A DNA stretch of 64,000 nucleotides, taken from positions 1 to 64,000 of the forward strand of contig JAGXRK010000012.1 of the NCBI GenBank assembly GCA_018335755.1, read 5' to 3'. Source of the DNA: Ignavibacterium sp. (lineage in GTDB: Bacteria > Bacteroidota > Ignavibacteria > Ignavibacteriales > Ignavibacteriaceae). Under the pieces are notes generated by a model that searched no databases, had not been told where the DNA came from, and saw only the letters and a list, made by a program, of their open reading frames with translations. Below are positions 27,276-38,091 of the stretch, piece by piece. The position numbers and the translations under genes are program-made. Positions within the stretch are counted from its first letter, which is position 1, and every line of letters begins with the position of its first letter.

Positions 27276-28408
27276 TGAAGAAAATTCTGCTTGCTCCCAA
27301 CGCATTTAAAGAATGTGCAGATTCTGTAGAAATTACAAGAATACTCTCATCGGAGCTTAGGAAATGTATAAACTGGGAAATAATTGAAAAACCTCTCTCT
27401 GATGGGGGAGATGGTTTTTTACAAGTATGTGAAATATTATTTCAAGGAAGTCGTTTAACTTATTTAATTAAAAATATTTATGATGAACAACTAATTCCTA
27501 TTGATGTAGTTTATTCGAAGAAGAATAAATCTGTATATATAGAATCAGCAGAAGTATTAGGGTTGAAAAGAACCCCCGGTGAATTTAGGAACCCTATATT
27601 ATTAAATAGCAAAGGCTTAGGCGATTTAATTCATTTAATTAAGAGTGACATATCCTCCGGAAAAATTGATGTTGAAAAAGTAATAATTGGTGTTGGAGGA
27701 ACTGCCACGGTTGATTTTGCACTTGGTGCTGCTTCTGTTTTTGGTTTGAAACTATTGGACAATGATAACAATAAACTGGAGGTAATTCCTGCTAATTACA
27801 TAAAAGTAAAAGAGATAGAATACTACAAACCTACTTTTCCCTTTGAATTGGAAATCGTTGCCGATGTAAAAACACCTCTGTTTGGAAAAAACAATGCAAT
27901 TGAAATGTATTCTAGGCAGAAAGGTGCAGATTCTGATCAAATTAAAAAATTAATAACAGCTTTTACTAATATTTATAACATATTGTTAAATAATAAATTA
28001 ATTAAATCAGATAAACGGTTAAATGGAGCTGGTGGAGGACTTTCGGCTGGTTTACAGATTTTATTTGATGCTAATATTATATCTTCAAAAGATTTTATTG
28101 ATAAAACATTACTTTCTGGTATTGAAAAAAATAATATTGATGTAGTGATAACGGGAGAGGGAGCATTCGATGAGCAAAGTCTTCAGGATAAGGGAGCAAA
28201 TATAATTATCAAGAAATTTAACGAATATGACAAACCGATTTTTCTCATTTGCGGTACCATTGAAAAGTCAGTAGCCGACAAATTACCCCCAGTGGTAAAA
28301 GTTATTGAGATAGTTGACTTTTTTAATTCTAAGGAAGATTCTATAAAGTATTATGTAACCGGGCTGCAGAAAGCAGTTAAAGAGATAATCATTCACCTGA
28401 ATTTCTAA
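27275..28408 (+). CDS. Glycerate kinase (GckA/GlxK type)
   Basis: A 377-residue protein of the glycerate 2-kinase family I. It begins KILLAPNAFKECADS and has the LSDGGDGFL, GVGGTATVD, NGAGGGLSAGL and ITGEGAFDEQS motifs. It phosphorylates D-glycerate to 2-phosphoglycerate. It overlaps the heptosyltransferase gene by one base, which may reflect shared transcription more than a shared pathway. A 76-base gap follows before thyA. Confidence 0.94.
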   Translation: MKKILLAPNAFKECADSVEITRILSSELRKCINWEIIEKPLSDGGDGFLQVCEILFQGSRLTYLIKNIYDEQLIPIDVVYSKKNKSVYIESAEVLGLKRTPGEFRNPILLNSKGLGDLIHLIKSDISSGKIDVEKVIIGVGGTATVDFALGAASVFGLKLLDNDNNKLEVIPANYIKVKEIEYYKPTFPFELEIVADVKTPLFGKNNAIEMYSRQKGADSDQIKKLITAFTNIYNILLNNKLIKSDKRLNGAGGGLSAGLQILFDANIISSKDFIDKTLLSGIEKNNIDVVITGEGAFDEQSLQDKGANIIIKKFNEYDKPIFLICGTIEKSVADKLPPVVKVIEIVDFFNSKEDSIKYYVTGLQKAVKEIIIHLNF

Positions 28409-28484
28409 CTTTTATACCTTCGCCAATTTTTATTAAATTGCACCAAAATTATAAGCTCGTTTATTCAGAAATTAAGGTTTGTAA

Positions 28485-29372
28485 ATGAAAGAATATCTTG
28501 ACCTAGTTAAAACGGTCTTGAATGAAGGAAACAGAAAAGCTTCGCGCACAGGAGTTGATACAATTTCTTATTTCGGCGCATTTTATAGAGTTGATCTATC
28601 CAAAGGCTTTCCGCTGCTTACCACAAAAAAAATGGAGTGGAAATCTCTTCTTAATGAAGTACTTTGGTATTTATCAGGAGAGCATCACATAAGAAATTTA
28701 AGAGAGCACACTAAAATATGGGATGCCTGGGCTGATGAAGATGGACGTTTACAGACAGCATACGGCAGATTCTGGAGAAGGTATCCTGTACCTGAAAGTA
28801 ATGCAATTCTTGATGGTGAGATATATGTAGATGAAAATCATAGGTTTGTTAAAAAGGAAGAAAATGGTGCGCTGGTTTTTGATCAGGTCGGATGGGTCAT
28901 TAATGAGATTAAAAATAATCCGAATTCAAGAAGATTGGTTATTTCAGCCTGGCATCCGGCAAATGCTGTTATCAGTAAATTGCCTCCTTGCCACTATACT
29001 TTTACATTCAATGTTAATGATGGAAAATTAAATTGCCATCTAACTCAACGTTCTGGCGATATTGCACTCGGCATACCATTTAATTTAGCAGCGTATTCTA
29101 TGCTGACTCAGATCATTGCACAGGAGACAAATCTTGAATTAGGATATTTTGCTCACACAATTGTAGATGCTCATATTTATGTAGCTGAAAAGGGAAGTGT
29201 AAATGAAAAACTTGATCATCTTGAAGGATTAAAGCTTCAATTAACAAGGGAACCGTTACCTTTGCCAAAATTGCTAATTGAAAAAAAATCAATTGACAAA
29301 TTAAAATTTGATGATTTTGAACTGATTGGATACCAGCATCATGAGAAAATAAAATTTGGAGTAGCTGTTTGA
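28485..29372 (+). CDS. thyA: Thymidylate synthase
   Basis: A 295-residue ThyA that converts dUMP to dTMP using methylene-tetrahydrofolate. The catalytic Cys169 lies in LPPCHY. SRTGVDTISYFG binds phosphate, QRSGDIALGIPFN binds substrate, and the C-terminus ends KFGVAV. It is longer than the E. coli enzyme because of an insert around residues 101-135, as in some Gram-positive ThyA. Its TGA overlaps the folA TTG by 4 bases, coupling the two steps of the folate/thymidylate cycle. Confidence 0.97.
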   Translation: MKEYLDLVKTVLNEGNRKASRTGVDTISYFGAFYRVDLSKGFPLLTTKKMEWKSLLNEVLWYLSGEHHIRNLREHTKIWDAWADEDGRLQTAYGRFWRRYPVPESNAILDGEIYVDENHRFVKKEENGALVFDQVGWVINEIKNNPNSRRLVISAWHPANAVISKLPPCHYTFTFNVNDGKLNCHLTQRSGDIALGIPFNLAAYSMLTQIIAQETNLELGYFAHTIVDAHIYVAEKGSVNEKLDHLEGLKLQLTREPLPLPKLLIEKKSIDKLKFDDFELIGYQHHEKIKFGVAV

Positions 29373-29851
29373 AAATTTCAATAATTGTTGCCATAGCAAA
29401 AAATGGAGTTATCGGTAAGACAAATGGAGAAATGCCCTGGCATGTTAAGGAAGAATTTCAACACTTCAGAAAAACTACTTTTGGTTATCCTGTATTGATG
29501 GGAAGAAAAACTTTTGAAACTTTGGGTAAACCGTTAAAGGGAAGACAAAATATTATCGTAACCCGAAATCAATCATATAGTGTTATTTTTACAGAGGTTC
29601 TGATTTTACACAGTCTTGATGAAGCTGTTGATTATTGCCGGATGAAAAATGAAAAACAAATCTTTATTATTGGCGGAGGAGAAATTTATCGTCAGGCAAT
29701 TTCATTGGCTGATGAAATGATAATATCAGTGATGAAGTTTGAAGCTGAAGGAGAAGTTAAATTTCCTCATTTCAGTAAAAACTTGTGGAAAGTTGTTTCC
29801 ACCGAAGATCACGAACAATTTGAAATATTCAGATACCAAAGAATCAAATAA
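29369..29851 (+). CDS. folA: Dihydrofolate reductase
   Basis: A 160-residue DHFR that regenerates tetrahydrofolate with NADPH. Landmarks are IVAIAKNGVIGKTNGEMPWH at the start, the VLMGRKTFE helix and FIIGGGEIYRQA, which binds NADPH. The start is TTG at 29369, overlapping the thyA stop as TTGA. The stop overlaps the mutL ATG by one base. The gene is thus the middle of a tight thyA-folA-mutL operon. Confidence 0.96.
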   Translation: MKISIIVAIAKNGVIGKTNGEMPWHVKEEFQHFRKTTFGYPVLMGRKTFETLGKPLKGRQNIIVTRNQSYSVIFTEVLILHSLDEAVDYCRMKNEKQIFIIGGGEIYRQAISLADEMIISVMKFEAEGEVKFPHFSKNLWKVVSTEDHEQFEIFRYQRIK

Positions 29852-31698
29852 TGTCAGTTAATCGTATTAAAATATTACCTGAAAATCTTGCCAATAAAAT
29901 TGCTGCCGGAGAAGTAGTTCAACGTCCGGAATCAGTAGTAAAAGAATTGCTTGAAAATGCTATTGATGCAAATGCAAAAAACATTGAAGTGATAATTAAA
30001 CAGTCAGGAAAATCCCTTATACAGGTGTGTGATGATGGTTTAGGAATGACGGAAGATGACGTTAAACTTTGCATTCAGAAGCATGCAACAAGTAAAATAT
30101 ATGATTATAAAGATCTCGAAGCGATTAAAACTCTTGGATTCCGCGGTGAAGCTCTCAGCTCAATCGGCTCAGTAAGTCAATTTGAAATAAAAACTGAAAC
30201 AAGAGATGAAGAGATTGGTACTTTACTGAAAATTGAAAATGACAATCAGATAACAATTGAAAAAACCTCTGCTGCAAAAGGAACGTGTGTTTCAGTTAAA
30301 AATCTTTTTTATAATACTCCAGCCAGAAGAAAATTTCTGAAAACTGATGGTACTGAGTTAAAGCACATAATCGATACATTTAATAAACTTGCATTAAGCA
30401 ATCCTGAAATTTCTTTCAAGTTTTACAACAATGATAATCTGGTATTTGAATATGCTGCTTGCTCAACAGAGGATAGATTAAAGCAGGTTTTTGCTGATAA
30501 TATTCTTGATGGTGTAGTTCCTGTTTATGAAAAAACGGAATATATAACAATTAAAGGTTTTATTGGAAAACCCACCTTGCTTACAAAAAGCAAAGGCGAT
30601 CAGTATTTATTTCTGAACAAACGATTTGTAATCAGTAAACAGATCAATCACGCAGTATTTAATGCTTATGAGAATATCCTCGAAAAAGGAGATTATCCCT
30701 TTTTTGTATTGTTCCTTTCGATTGATCCATCGAGAGTTGATGTAAATATTCATCCCTCAAAACTTGAAGTTAAATTTGACGATGACAGGGATGTTTATCA
30801 TTTTGTTATGGCTGTAATCAAAAAAAGCTTAGGTATGTATGACCTTGTTCCCTCAATGACGTTTGATGAAAAAGAAAATGATGAAAAACTAAGATTTGAA
30901 CCTTTTAATAAAACTGCAGCTGGAGACTTTTCAGATCGTCCGTCATTTATTGAACGAAAGGAAAGAATTCCAGTTACGAATAAGGAAATTGATCTGGTTT
31001 TTGGTTCGTTAACGACAGATATAAAAAGAAAAGAAAGCACTCTGAATGCTCATTCGTTTCTTGATGAAGACGAAAAAGATATTTTTGCTGATAATAAAAC
31101 AGTTGAGAGTCAGGTTAAGAGTCCCGAAGAAACCACGTTCATCACTCAGCTTCATAACAAATATATTATATCTCAAATTAAATCCGGCTTAATGATAATT
31201 GACCAGCATGTTGCTCATGAAAGAATATTGTATGAAAAAATATTAAATCGTCTTGAAGCAAATATGCCGTTTTCTCAACATTTACTTTTTCCTTTAACAA
31301 TCCAGTTTGATCCGGGCAGCTTTGAAATCTTACAAGCGCTAAATCCTTTGCTTAATCAAATAGGATTCCAATTAAAGTTCTTTAGCAAAAACACTATAGT
31401 TATTGAAGGAGTTCCTGAAGACATTAAAAGCGGATCAGAGGAGAGAATTCTGAGGGAGTTCATTAAAGAGTATTCTGTAAATGATAGAGAGAAGAAACTT
31501 GAGCAAAAAGATAATATTGCAAAATCTTATTCCTGCAAAGCTGCAATAAAAGCGGGGGATAAACTTTCAGAAAAAGAAATGCATCTTCTTATTGATCAAC
31601 TGTTTGCTACAAGTATGCCTTATGTTTGTCCGCACGGCAGACCAATAATTATAAAAATTTCATTAGAAGAATTTGACAGAAGATTTGGAAGAACTTAA
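29851..31698 (+). CDS. mutL: DNA mismatch repair protein MutL
   Basis: A 615-residue GHKL ATPase. N-terminal motifs are ENAIDANA, DDGLGM and GFRGEALSSI. A poorly conserved linker (about 330-420) follows. The C-terminal dimerisation domain carries DQHVAHERILYE at about residue 451, plus SCKAAIKAGD and CPHGRP. These are hallmarks of MutL proteins with latent endonuclease activity, unlike E. coli MutL. Such organisms usually lack MutH. It is the last gene of the thyA-folA-mutL unit. Confidence 0.96.
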   Translation: MSVNRIKILPENLANKIAAGEVVQRPESVVKELLENAIDANAKNIEVIIKQSGKSLIQVCDDGLGMTEDDVKLCIQKHATSKIYDYKDLEAIKTLGFRGEALSSIGSVSQFEIKTETRDEEIGTLLKIENDNQITIEKTSAAKGTCVSVKNLFYNTPARRKFLKTDGTELKHIIDTFNKLALSNPEISFKFYNNDNLVFEYAACSTEDRLKQVFADNILDGVVPVYEKTEYITIKGFIGKPTLLTKSKGDQYLFLNKRFVISKQINHAVFNAYENILEKGDYPFFVLFLSIDPSRVDVNIHPSKLEVKFDDDRDVYHFVMAVIKKSLGMYDLVPSMTFDEKENDEKLRFEPFNKTAAGDFSDRPSFIERKERIPVTNKEIDLVFGSLTTDIKRKESTLNAHSFLDEDEKDIFADNKTVESQVKSPEETTFITQLHNKYIISQIKSGLMIIDQHVAHERILYEKILNRLEANMPFSQHLLFPLTIQFDPGSFEILQALNPLLNQIGFQLKFFSKNTIVIEGVPEDIKSGSEERILREFIKEYSVNDREKKLEQKDNIAKSYSCKAAIKAGDKLSEKEMHLLIDQLFATSMPYVCPHGRPIIIKISLEEFDRRFGRT

Positions 31699-31752
31699 CT
31701 TAATCTATTAAATATAATCAAGTGACACACTTCAATTAAAAAAGGAAGATTT

Positions 31753-33408
31753 ATGATCAATCAGGATTATAAGAACAAAAGAAAATCGTATGATGAAAAA
31801 TTGAAAGCCGCAAAAACAACGGGTATGAAATTCACATCTGTAAGCGGTGAAACGATAAATCCTTTTTACGGTCCTGATGATATTGAAAATATTAATTATC
31901 TGAGTGATTTAGGTTTTCCGGGTGAATATCCTTACACACGCGGAATTCACGTTAATGGTTATCGCGGAAAAATCTGGACGATGCGACAGTTTGCGGGATT
32001 TGGTACGCCTGAAGATACGAATGAAAGGTTTCATTATTTGTTAAACCACGGACAAACAGGTCTTTCGGTTGCTTTCGACCTTCCTACATTAATGGGATGG
32101 GATGCTGATGCTCCGATTAGTGACGGTGAAGTAGGCATCTGTGGTGTAGCCATCTCATCATTAAAAGATATGGAAATTCTTTTTAATAAAATTCCTCTTG
32201 ATAAAGTTTCTACTTCCATGACAATCAATTCTCCGGCAGCTATGATATTTGCTTTTTATCTTGCTGTTGCTCAAAAACAGGGAGTCGAATTTAAGAATCT
32301 ACGCGGAACTCTGCAGAATGATATACTAAAGGAATACATAGCTCAGAAAGAATATATATATCCGCCTCATCCTTCAATGCGGATAATAGTTGATATGATT
32401 GAATATTGTAAGAATGAAGTCCCGCAATGGAATCCGGTTTCAGTTAGTGGTTATCATATCAGAGAGGCTGGTTCAACTTCTGTTCAGGAGTTAGCTTATA
32501 CTCTTGCAGATGGATTTGCCTACATCGAAGCATGCATTGAGAGAGGAATGGATGTGGATGATTTTGCACCAAGAATTTCATTTTTCTTCAATTCCCATTT
32601 AGATTTTTTTGAAGAGATTGCCAAGTTTAGAGCCGCCAGAAAAATCTACGCCAAACGCATGAAAGAAAAATACGGAGCAAAAAATCCGAGAAGCTGGTGG
32701 TTAAGATTTCATACACAAACTGCGGGATGTACACTAACTGCACAGCAGCCGGAAAATAATATTGTTAGAACAGCCTTTCAGGCACTTGCAGGTGTGCTTG
32801 GTGGCACGCAATCACTGCATACAAACTCAATGGATGAAACTCTTGCTCTGCCAAGTGAAAAAGCGGTTAAAATTGCTCTTAGAACTCAACAACTTATTGC
32901 GTATGAAACCGGCGTCATAAATACAGTTGATCCTCTCGGCGGTAGTTATTTTGTTGAAGCATTGACTGATAAGATGGAAAAAGAAGCCAATGAAATATTT
33001 GAACAGATTGATGCACTTGGTGGCGTGGTAGCAGCAATAGAAACCGGTTATTTTCAGAAAGAGATTGCAGATGCCGCGTATAGATATCAAAAAGAGGTGG
33101 AGCGAAAGGAAAAGTTTATTGTTGGTGTAAATGAGTTTGTTGAAGAGAAGGAAAAAATTGATATTCCAATACTTACTGTTTCACCTGAAGTTCAAAAACA
33201 GCAGGTAAAAAGATTAAGTGAAATCAAGCAAACCCGAAACCATGAAGCCGTAAAAGAATCCTTAAATGAAATTCATAATTCTGCTTTGAACGGTAATAAC
33301 TTAATGCCTGTTTTTATAAGAGCTGCAAATAATTATGTAACACTGGGCGAAATGGTAGGTGAATTAAAAGAGGTCTTCGGTACATACGAAGAAATTGCTG
33401 TATTCTGA
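31753..33408 (+). CDS. Acyl-CoA mutase large subunit (methylmalonyl-CoA mutase family), no B12 domain
   Basis: A 551-residue TIM-barrel subunit of an adenosylcobalamin-dependent acyl-CoA mutase. It shows [48 protein letters not shown] and [14 protein letters not shown]. The C-terminal cobalamin-binding domain is absent, so a small subunit must be encoded elsewhere. The substrate loop reads [13 protein letters not shown] (His66-Tyr70), whereas many MCM large subunits have YPTMY there. Methylmalonyl-CoA is therefore likely but not certain. The start follows AAAGGAAG. The stop overlaps the UbiA gene by one base. Confidence 0.92.
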   Translation: MINQDYKNKRKSYDEKLKAAKTTGMKFTSVSGETINPFYGPDDIENINYLSDLGFPGEYPYTRGIHVNGYRGKIWTMRQFAGFGTPEDTNERFHYLLNHGQTGLSVAFDLPTLMGWDADAPISDGEVGICGVAISSLKDMEILFNKIPLDKVSTSMTINSPAAMIFAFYLAVAQKQGVEFKNLRGTLQNDILKEYIAQKEYIYPPHPSMRIIVDMIEYCKNEVPQWNPVSVSGYHIREAGSTSVQELAYTLADGFAYIEACIERGMDVDDFAPRISFFFNSHLDFFEEIAKFRAARKIYAKRMKEKYGAKNPRSWWLRFHTQTAGCTLTAQQPENNIVRTAFQALAGVLGGTQSLHTNSMDETLALPSEKAVKIALRTQQLIAYETGVINTVDPLGGSYFVEALTDKMEKEANEIFEQIDALGGVVAAIETGYFQKEIADAAYRYQKEVERKEKFIVGVNEFVEEKEKIDIPILTVSPEVQKQQVKRLSEIKQTRNHEAVKESLNEIHNSALNGNNLMPVFIRAANNYVTLGEMVGELKEVFGTYEEIAVF

Positions 33409-34283
33409 TGAAAACATATTTGAAACTTTTTCGTGTTTCGCAATGGATTAAAAACTTTTTTGTTTTTGTGCCGCTTCTTTTTTCGCTTCATCTATTCGAA
33501 GAAGACTTTTTTACAACTGCATTCAGAGCATTTATTACTTTTTGTTTAGCATCAAGTTTTGTTTATATAATTAACGATATAGTGGACCGCGATGCAGACC
33601 GTGCTCATCCTGAAAAGAAGAACAGACCTATTGCATCAGGAAAAGTTACTGTTAATACTGCATTATTTTTAGCAGCACTTCTGCTTGTATTCATCATCAT
33701 ATTGATGTTTACATTCAATTTAATTTTTAATATTGCTGTAATTGGATTCCTTTTATTAAATACTCTTTACTCATTCTGGTTTAAGCATATTGTAATACTT
33801 GATGTTTTCAGCATTGCAGCCGGATTTGCCTTAAGAGTATTAGGTGGAGCCTTTGCAATAAATGTTGAAATTTCAAGCTGGCTGATATTGACAACAATGT
33901 TTATATCATTATTCCTCGGTGTGATGAAACGCCACTCCGAATTATCAGTTGCTACGTATGAGGGAAATTCCTCAACACGCAGAGTACTTGAGCATTACTC
34001 CATAGATTTTGCAAATCAGATGGCCACAGTTGCAGCAGCAGGTGTAATAATTTGTTATGCGCTGTATACAGTTGCAACGCGAACTATTACAGTATTTGGA
34101 ACTGAAAATTTAATCTACACAACACCTTTTGTTGTCTTTGGAATATTCAGATATATGTACCTTGTTTACAAGTTTGATAAGGGAGAAAATACAACAAGGA
34201 TTATGGTAACTGATATTCCGATGATAGTTACTATTATCTCATATGTAATTGTTACAGTATTAATAATTTATAAAGTTTTTTAA
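33408..34283 (+). CDS. UbiA-family prenyltransferase, decaprenyl-phosphate phosphoribosyltransferase-like
   Basis: A 291-residue membrane protein with about eight helices. Motif 1 is NDIVDRDADRAHPEKKNRPIASG. The N-terminus FRVSQWIKNFFVFVPLLFS and the VMKRHSEL segment match the DPPR synthase branch (mycobacterial Rv3806c) better than the menaquinone or haem branches. That enzyme joins phosphoribosyl pyrophosphate to a polyprenyl phosphate to feed arabinose-donor synthesis. No DprE1/DprE2 genes are nearby. It is translationally coupled to the mutase gene, though the link is not obvious. Confidence 0.85.
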   Translation: MKTYLKLFRVSQWIKNFFVFVPLLFSLHLFEEDFFTTAFRAFITFCLASSFVYIINDIVDRDADRAHPEKKNRPIASGKVTVNTALFLAALLLVFIIILMFTFNLIFNIAVIGFLLLNTLYSFWFKHIVILDVFSIAAGFALRVLGGAFAINVEISSWLILTTMFISLFLGVMKRHSELSVATYEGNSSTRRVLEHYSIDFANQMATVAAAGVIICYALYTVATRTITVFGTENLIYTTPFVVFGIFRYMYLVYKFDKGENTTRIMVTDIPMIVTIISYVIVTVLIIYKVF

Positions 34284-34288
34284 GTTAT

Positions 34289-34756
34289 ATGATAATTAGA
34301 TTTTTATTTTTTTTACTTTTGTTTTTCTCATCAACTAATTGCTCAGGTTTAAAAGAAGTGAACAAATCTGATTTTAAAATAAATATTACAGAAATAAACT
34401 CCTGGTTGAATTTGATGCCCGGTGGCCCGGGATCATTTCATTTAAGTGGTGAATTGGAAATTCATTCAGATCCTGAGAGTATGATAAATGATATCAGTAT
34501 TAAAGAAATTGTAGTTTACACAGGTAAACAACTTCTCTACGGATTTAAACCAGTTTTTCAGTATTCACGAACTGAACCTGATTTTTCGTTAAACAATAAA
34601 AAAATTGAGGTCTATCAATTCTTCACTGAAAAAGGGCTTGAAATTCGCGAAGTTCTTATGGGAAATAATCTGATAAATGTTGAACTGACACTGGTTATCG
34701 ATGATAAGGAGCTGGTTGAAAAGTTAAAAGATATTGAAGTTACACGGGCTTACTGA
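34289..34756 (+). CDS. Small lipoprotein, unknown function
   Basis: A 155-residue protein with a lipoprotein signal peptide ending SSTNC at Cys18. The mature part is a predicted single beta-sandwich (FHLSGELEIHSD, EIVVYTGKQLLYGFKP). I recognise no family. It starts 6 bases after the UbiA stop, and its stop overlaps the CNNM/CorC start by one base, so it is part of the same operon. Confidence 0.75.
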   Translation: MIIRFLFFLLLFFSSTNCSGLKEVNKSDFKINITEINSWLNLMPGGPGSFHLSGELEIHSDPESMINDISIKEIVVYTGKQLLYGFKPVFQYSRTEPDFSLNNKKIEVYQFFTEKGLEIREVLMGNNLINVELTLVIDDKELVEKLKDIEVTRAY

Positions 34757-35982
34757 TGCTTGAACATCTGCTTATTTTAATTATCCTTATTTTATTGAGT
34801 GCATTTTTTTCTTCAACTGAACTTGCATTTGTTGTTGCTAATAGATTAAAAATTGAAATTAAAGTAAGATCAAAAAACCTGGCTGCGATTAATGCTGACT
34901 ATTTTATTAAAAACACACAGGATTTCTTTTCAACAATTTTGATCAGCAACAACATAATTAATATTGCTTTTGCCTCATTAAGCGCCATTTATCTATCACT
35001 TCATTTCGGATTAAGTGAGTATGAAATATTAATCGTATCCACGCTGGTATTGTTGTTATTTGGTGAACTCATTCCAAAATATTTTGCAAGAGAACTAGCT
35101 GATCGTTTCGTTTTAGTTGTAGCTATTCCTTTAAGATTATTCTCATTTATTCTTTATCCTTTCGTTAAACCGCTTTCCCAGCTGTCAAATTTTACAATGA
35201 AAAGTCAGAAGCTGCAGGCTGACAATATATTTAACTTATTTGATAAAGAAGATTTTAAATCATTGGTTGACGAGAGTCATAAAGCCGGTAATGTTAAAAA
35301 ACAGGAGGGAAGTTTTATCAGTAAAGTTTTTGAACTTGGTGATCAAAAAGTTTATGAAGCCCTTACTCCAAGAACCGGAATAGTAGGATTGGAAATTAAC
35401 CAAACTATTGATGAAGCGATATCAGCTTTTATTGAGTCAGGTTTTTCAAAGCTTCCGGTTTATGAAGATAATCTTGATAATATAAAGGGAGTGATTCTTG
35501 CAAAGGATTTGTTCACGAATCCAATTTCAATAAAGGATATTTTAAGAGACGTTCAATTTTATCCTGAAACTAAAAAGAGTTTGGAAATCCTCAATGAATT
35601 TCTTACTCAGAATATGTCAATTGCAATTGTAGTTGACGAATTTGGAGGAACGGCAGGAGTTGTTACTGTTGAGGATATAATTGAAGAACTGTTTGGTGAA
35701 ATTAAAGATGAATATGATGTGGATGAAAACATATGTAGAAATATTTCAAAGGGTTCATATATCATTAGCGGTAAAGTTGAGGTAGATCTGATAAATGAAA
35801 AATATCATCTTAACATTCCTATTGGAAACTATGAAACTATCGGAGGTTATGTAATTGAAAAGATTGGCAAAATTCCGAAACAAGGAGAAACTTTTTTAAT
35901 AGATAACTTTCAGATACTCATTATACGTGCCGACAAAGTACGAATAGACCTTATCAAGCTTATTCATAAACCGAATGAATGA
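34756..35982 (+). CDS. CNNM/CorC-family transporter (DUF21-CBS-CorC_HlyC)
   Basis: A 408-residue protein. The N-terminal DUF21 membrane domain (residues 1-170, start LILLSAFFSSTELAFV) is followed by a CBS pair (TPRTGIVGLEINQTIDEAI to VVDEFGGTAGVVTVEDIIEE) and a C-terminal CorC_HlyC domain. CNNM/CorC proteins are linked to Mg2+ export. Some Bacteroidota members act in gliding-protein assembly (GldE), so the annotation stays at family level. It overlaps the DCC gene by 8 bases. Confidence 0.92.
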   Translation: MLEHLLILIILILLSAFFSSTELAFVVANRLKIEIKVRSKNLAAINADYFIKNTQDFFSTILISNNIINIAFASLSAIYLSLHFGLSEYEILIVSTLVLLLFGELIPKYFARELADRFVLVVAIPLRLFSFILYPFVKPLSQLSNFTMKSQKLQADNIFNLFDKEDFKSLVDESHKAGNVKKQEGSFISKVFELGDQKVYEALTPRTGIVGLEINQTIDEAISAFIESGFSKLPVYEDNLDNIKGVILAKDLFTNPISIKDILRDVQFYPETKKSLEILNEFLTQNMSIAIVVDEFGGTAGVVTVEDIIEELFGEIKDEYDVDENICRNISKGSYIISGKVEVDLINEKYHLNIPIGNYETIGGYVIEKIGKIPKQGETFLIDNFQILIIRADKVRIDLIKLIHKPNE

Positions 35983-36400
35983 TTTATTTGATAATCTGCC
36001 AGTTGATAAAAAAATTATACTTTTTGATGGTGTTTGTAATTTCTGCAACTTTTGGGTGAATTATGTAATCGATCATGATGAAAAAGATTTTTTCCGATTT
36101 GCATCACTTCAATCTGAATTCGGACAATCTACTCTTAGTAAATTAAATCTCGCAGAGAATGATTTCGATACATTCGTTCTTATTGAAAGCAAAAAATTTT
36201 ATATCAGATCAACAGCTGCTCTTAAAGTTGTAAAAGATATATCAGGATGGTTAAAGATTTTATATCCATTTATCATCCTACCTGTATTTATAAGAGATTC
36301 AGTTTACAATTTAATCGCGAAAAACCGTTATAAAATTTTTGGTAAATCGGAGTTCTGCCGAATTCCTTCCGAAACTGAAAAATCAAAATTCATAGAATAA
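35975..36400 (+). CDS. DCC-family thiol-disulfide oxidoreductase (DUF393/YuxK)
   Basis: A 141-residue protein named for its N-terminal motif: FDGVCNFCN contains the Cys21-x-x-Cys24 redox pair. A RFASLQSE segment and the hydrophobic ILYPFIILPVFIRD region follow, both usual for DUF393. Physiological substrates of the family are not established. It ends the operon that begins with the mutase gene; 211 bases without a gene follow. Confidence 0.88.
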   Translation: MNDLFDNLPVDKKIILFDGVCNFCNFWVNYVIDHDEKDFFRFASLQSEFGQSTLSKLNLAENDFDTFVLIESKKFYIRSTAALKVVKDISGWLKILYPFIILPVFIRDSVYNLIAKNRYKIFGKSEFCRIPSETEKSKFIE

Positions 36401-37745
<1,345 letters not shown>

Positions 37746-37751
37746 TCTTTT

Positions 37752-37758
37752 AAGGAGG
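37752..37758 (+). promoter_or_regulatory. Strong ribosome binding site for yajC
   Basis: AAGGAGG lies 5 bases before TTG at 37764. It fixes the TTG as the start; the next ATG would remove the N-terminal segment. Confidence 0.75.
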
Positions 37759-37763
37759 ATAAA

Positions 37764-38078
37764 TTGGAACTTTTATTTGCTATGGCACCACAAGGCGGAG
37801 AAGGCGGCGGACAGCTAATGAGTACTCTCATCATGTTCGGAGCAATTTTTGCAATTTTTTATTTTATGATTATCAGACCTCAGCAGAAGCGTGCTAAGGA
37901 AAGGGAAAAACTTTTATCAAATCTTGAAAAAGGTGATAAAGTTGTTACCAGCGGCGGTATTCATGGCGTTATTGCCGGAATTGATGAAAAAACCGTCCTG
38001 CTTCAAATAAGTGAAAACACTAAAGTTAAAATTGATCGAAGCGGTATTGGATCAGTATTGTCAAAGGATTCTAAATAA
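37764..38078 (+). CDS. yajC: Preprotein translocase accessory subunit YajC
   Basis: A 104-residue protein with one transmembrane helix ([16 protein letters not shown]). The signature [31 protein letters not shown] follows. YajC associates with SecDF-YidC at the inner membrane and supports Sec-dependent export. The start is TTG with an AAGGAGG site. It sits between tgt and ribBA. The secDF genes, often next to yajC, are not in this window. Confidence 0.96.
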   Translation: MELLFAMAPQGGEGGGQLMSTLIMFGAIFAIFYFMIIRPQQKRAKEREKLLSNLEKGDKVVTSGGIHGVIAGIDEKTVLLQISENTKVKIDRSGIGSVLSKDSK

Positions 38079-38091
38079 AGAGAGTTTGTCT

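Noticed and set aside
38011-38091. N-terminal extension of RibBA
   Set aside because: It lies in the yajC coding region in another frame; the conserved RibB start fits ATG 38092.
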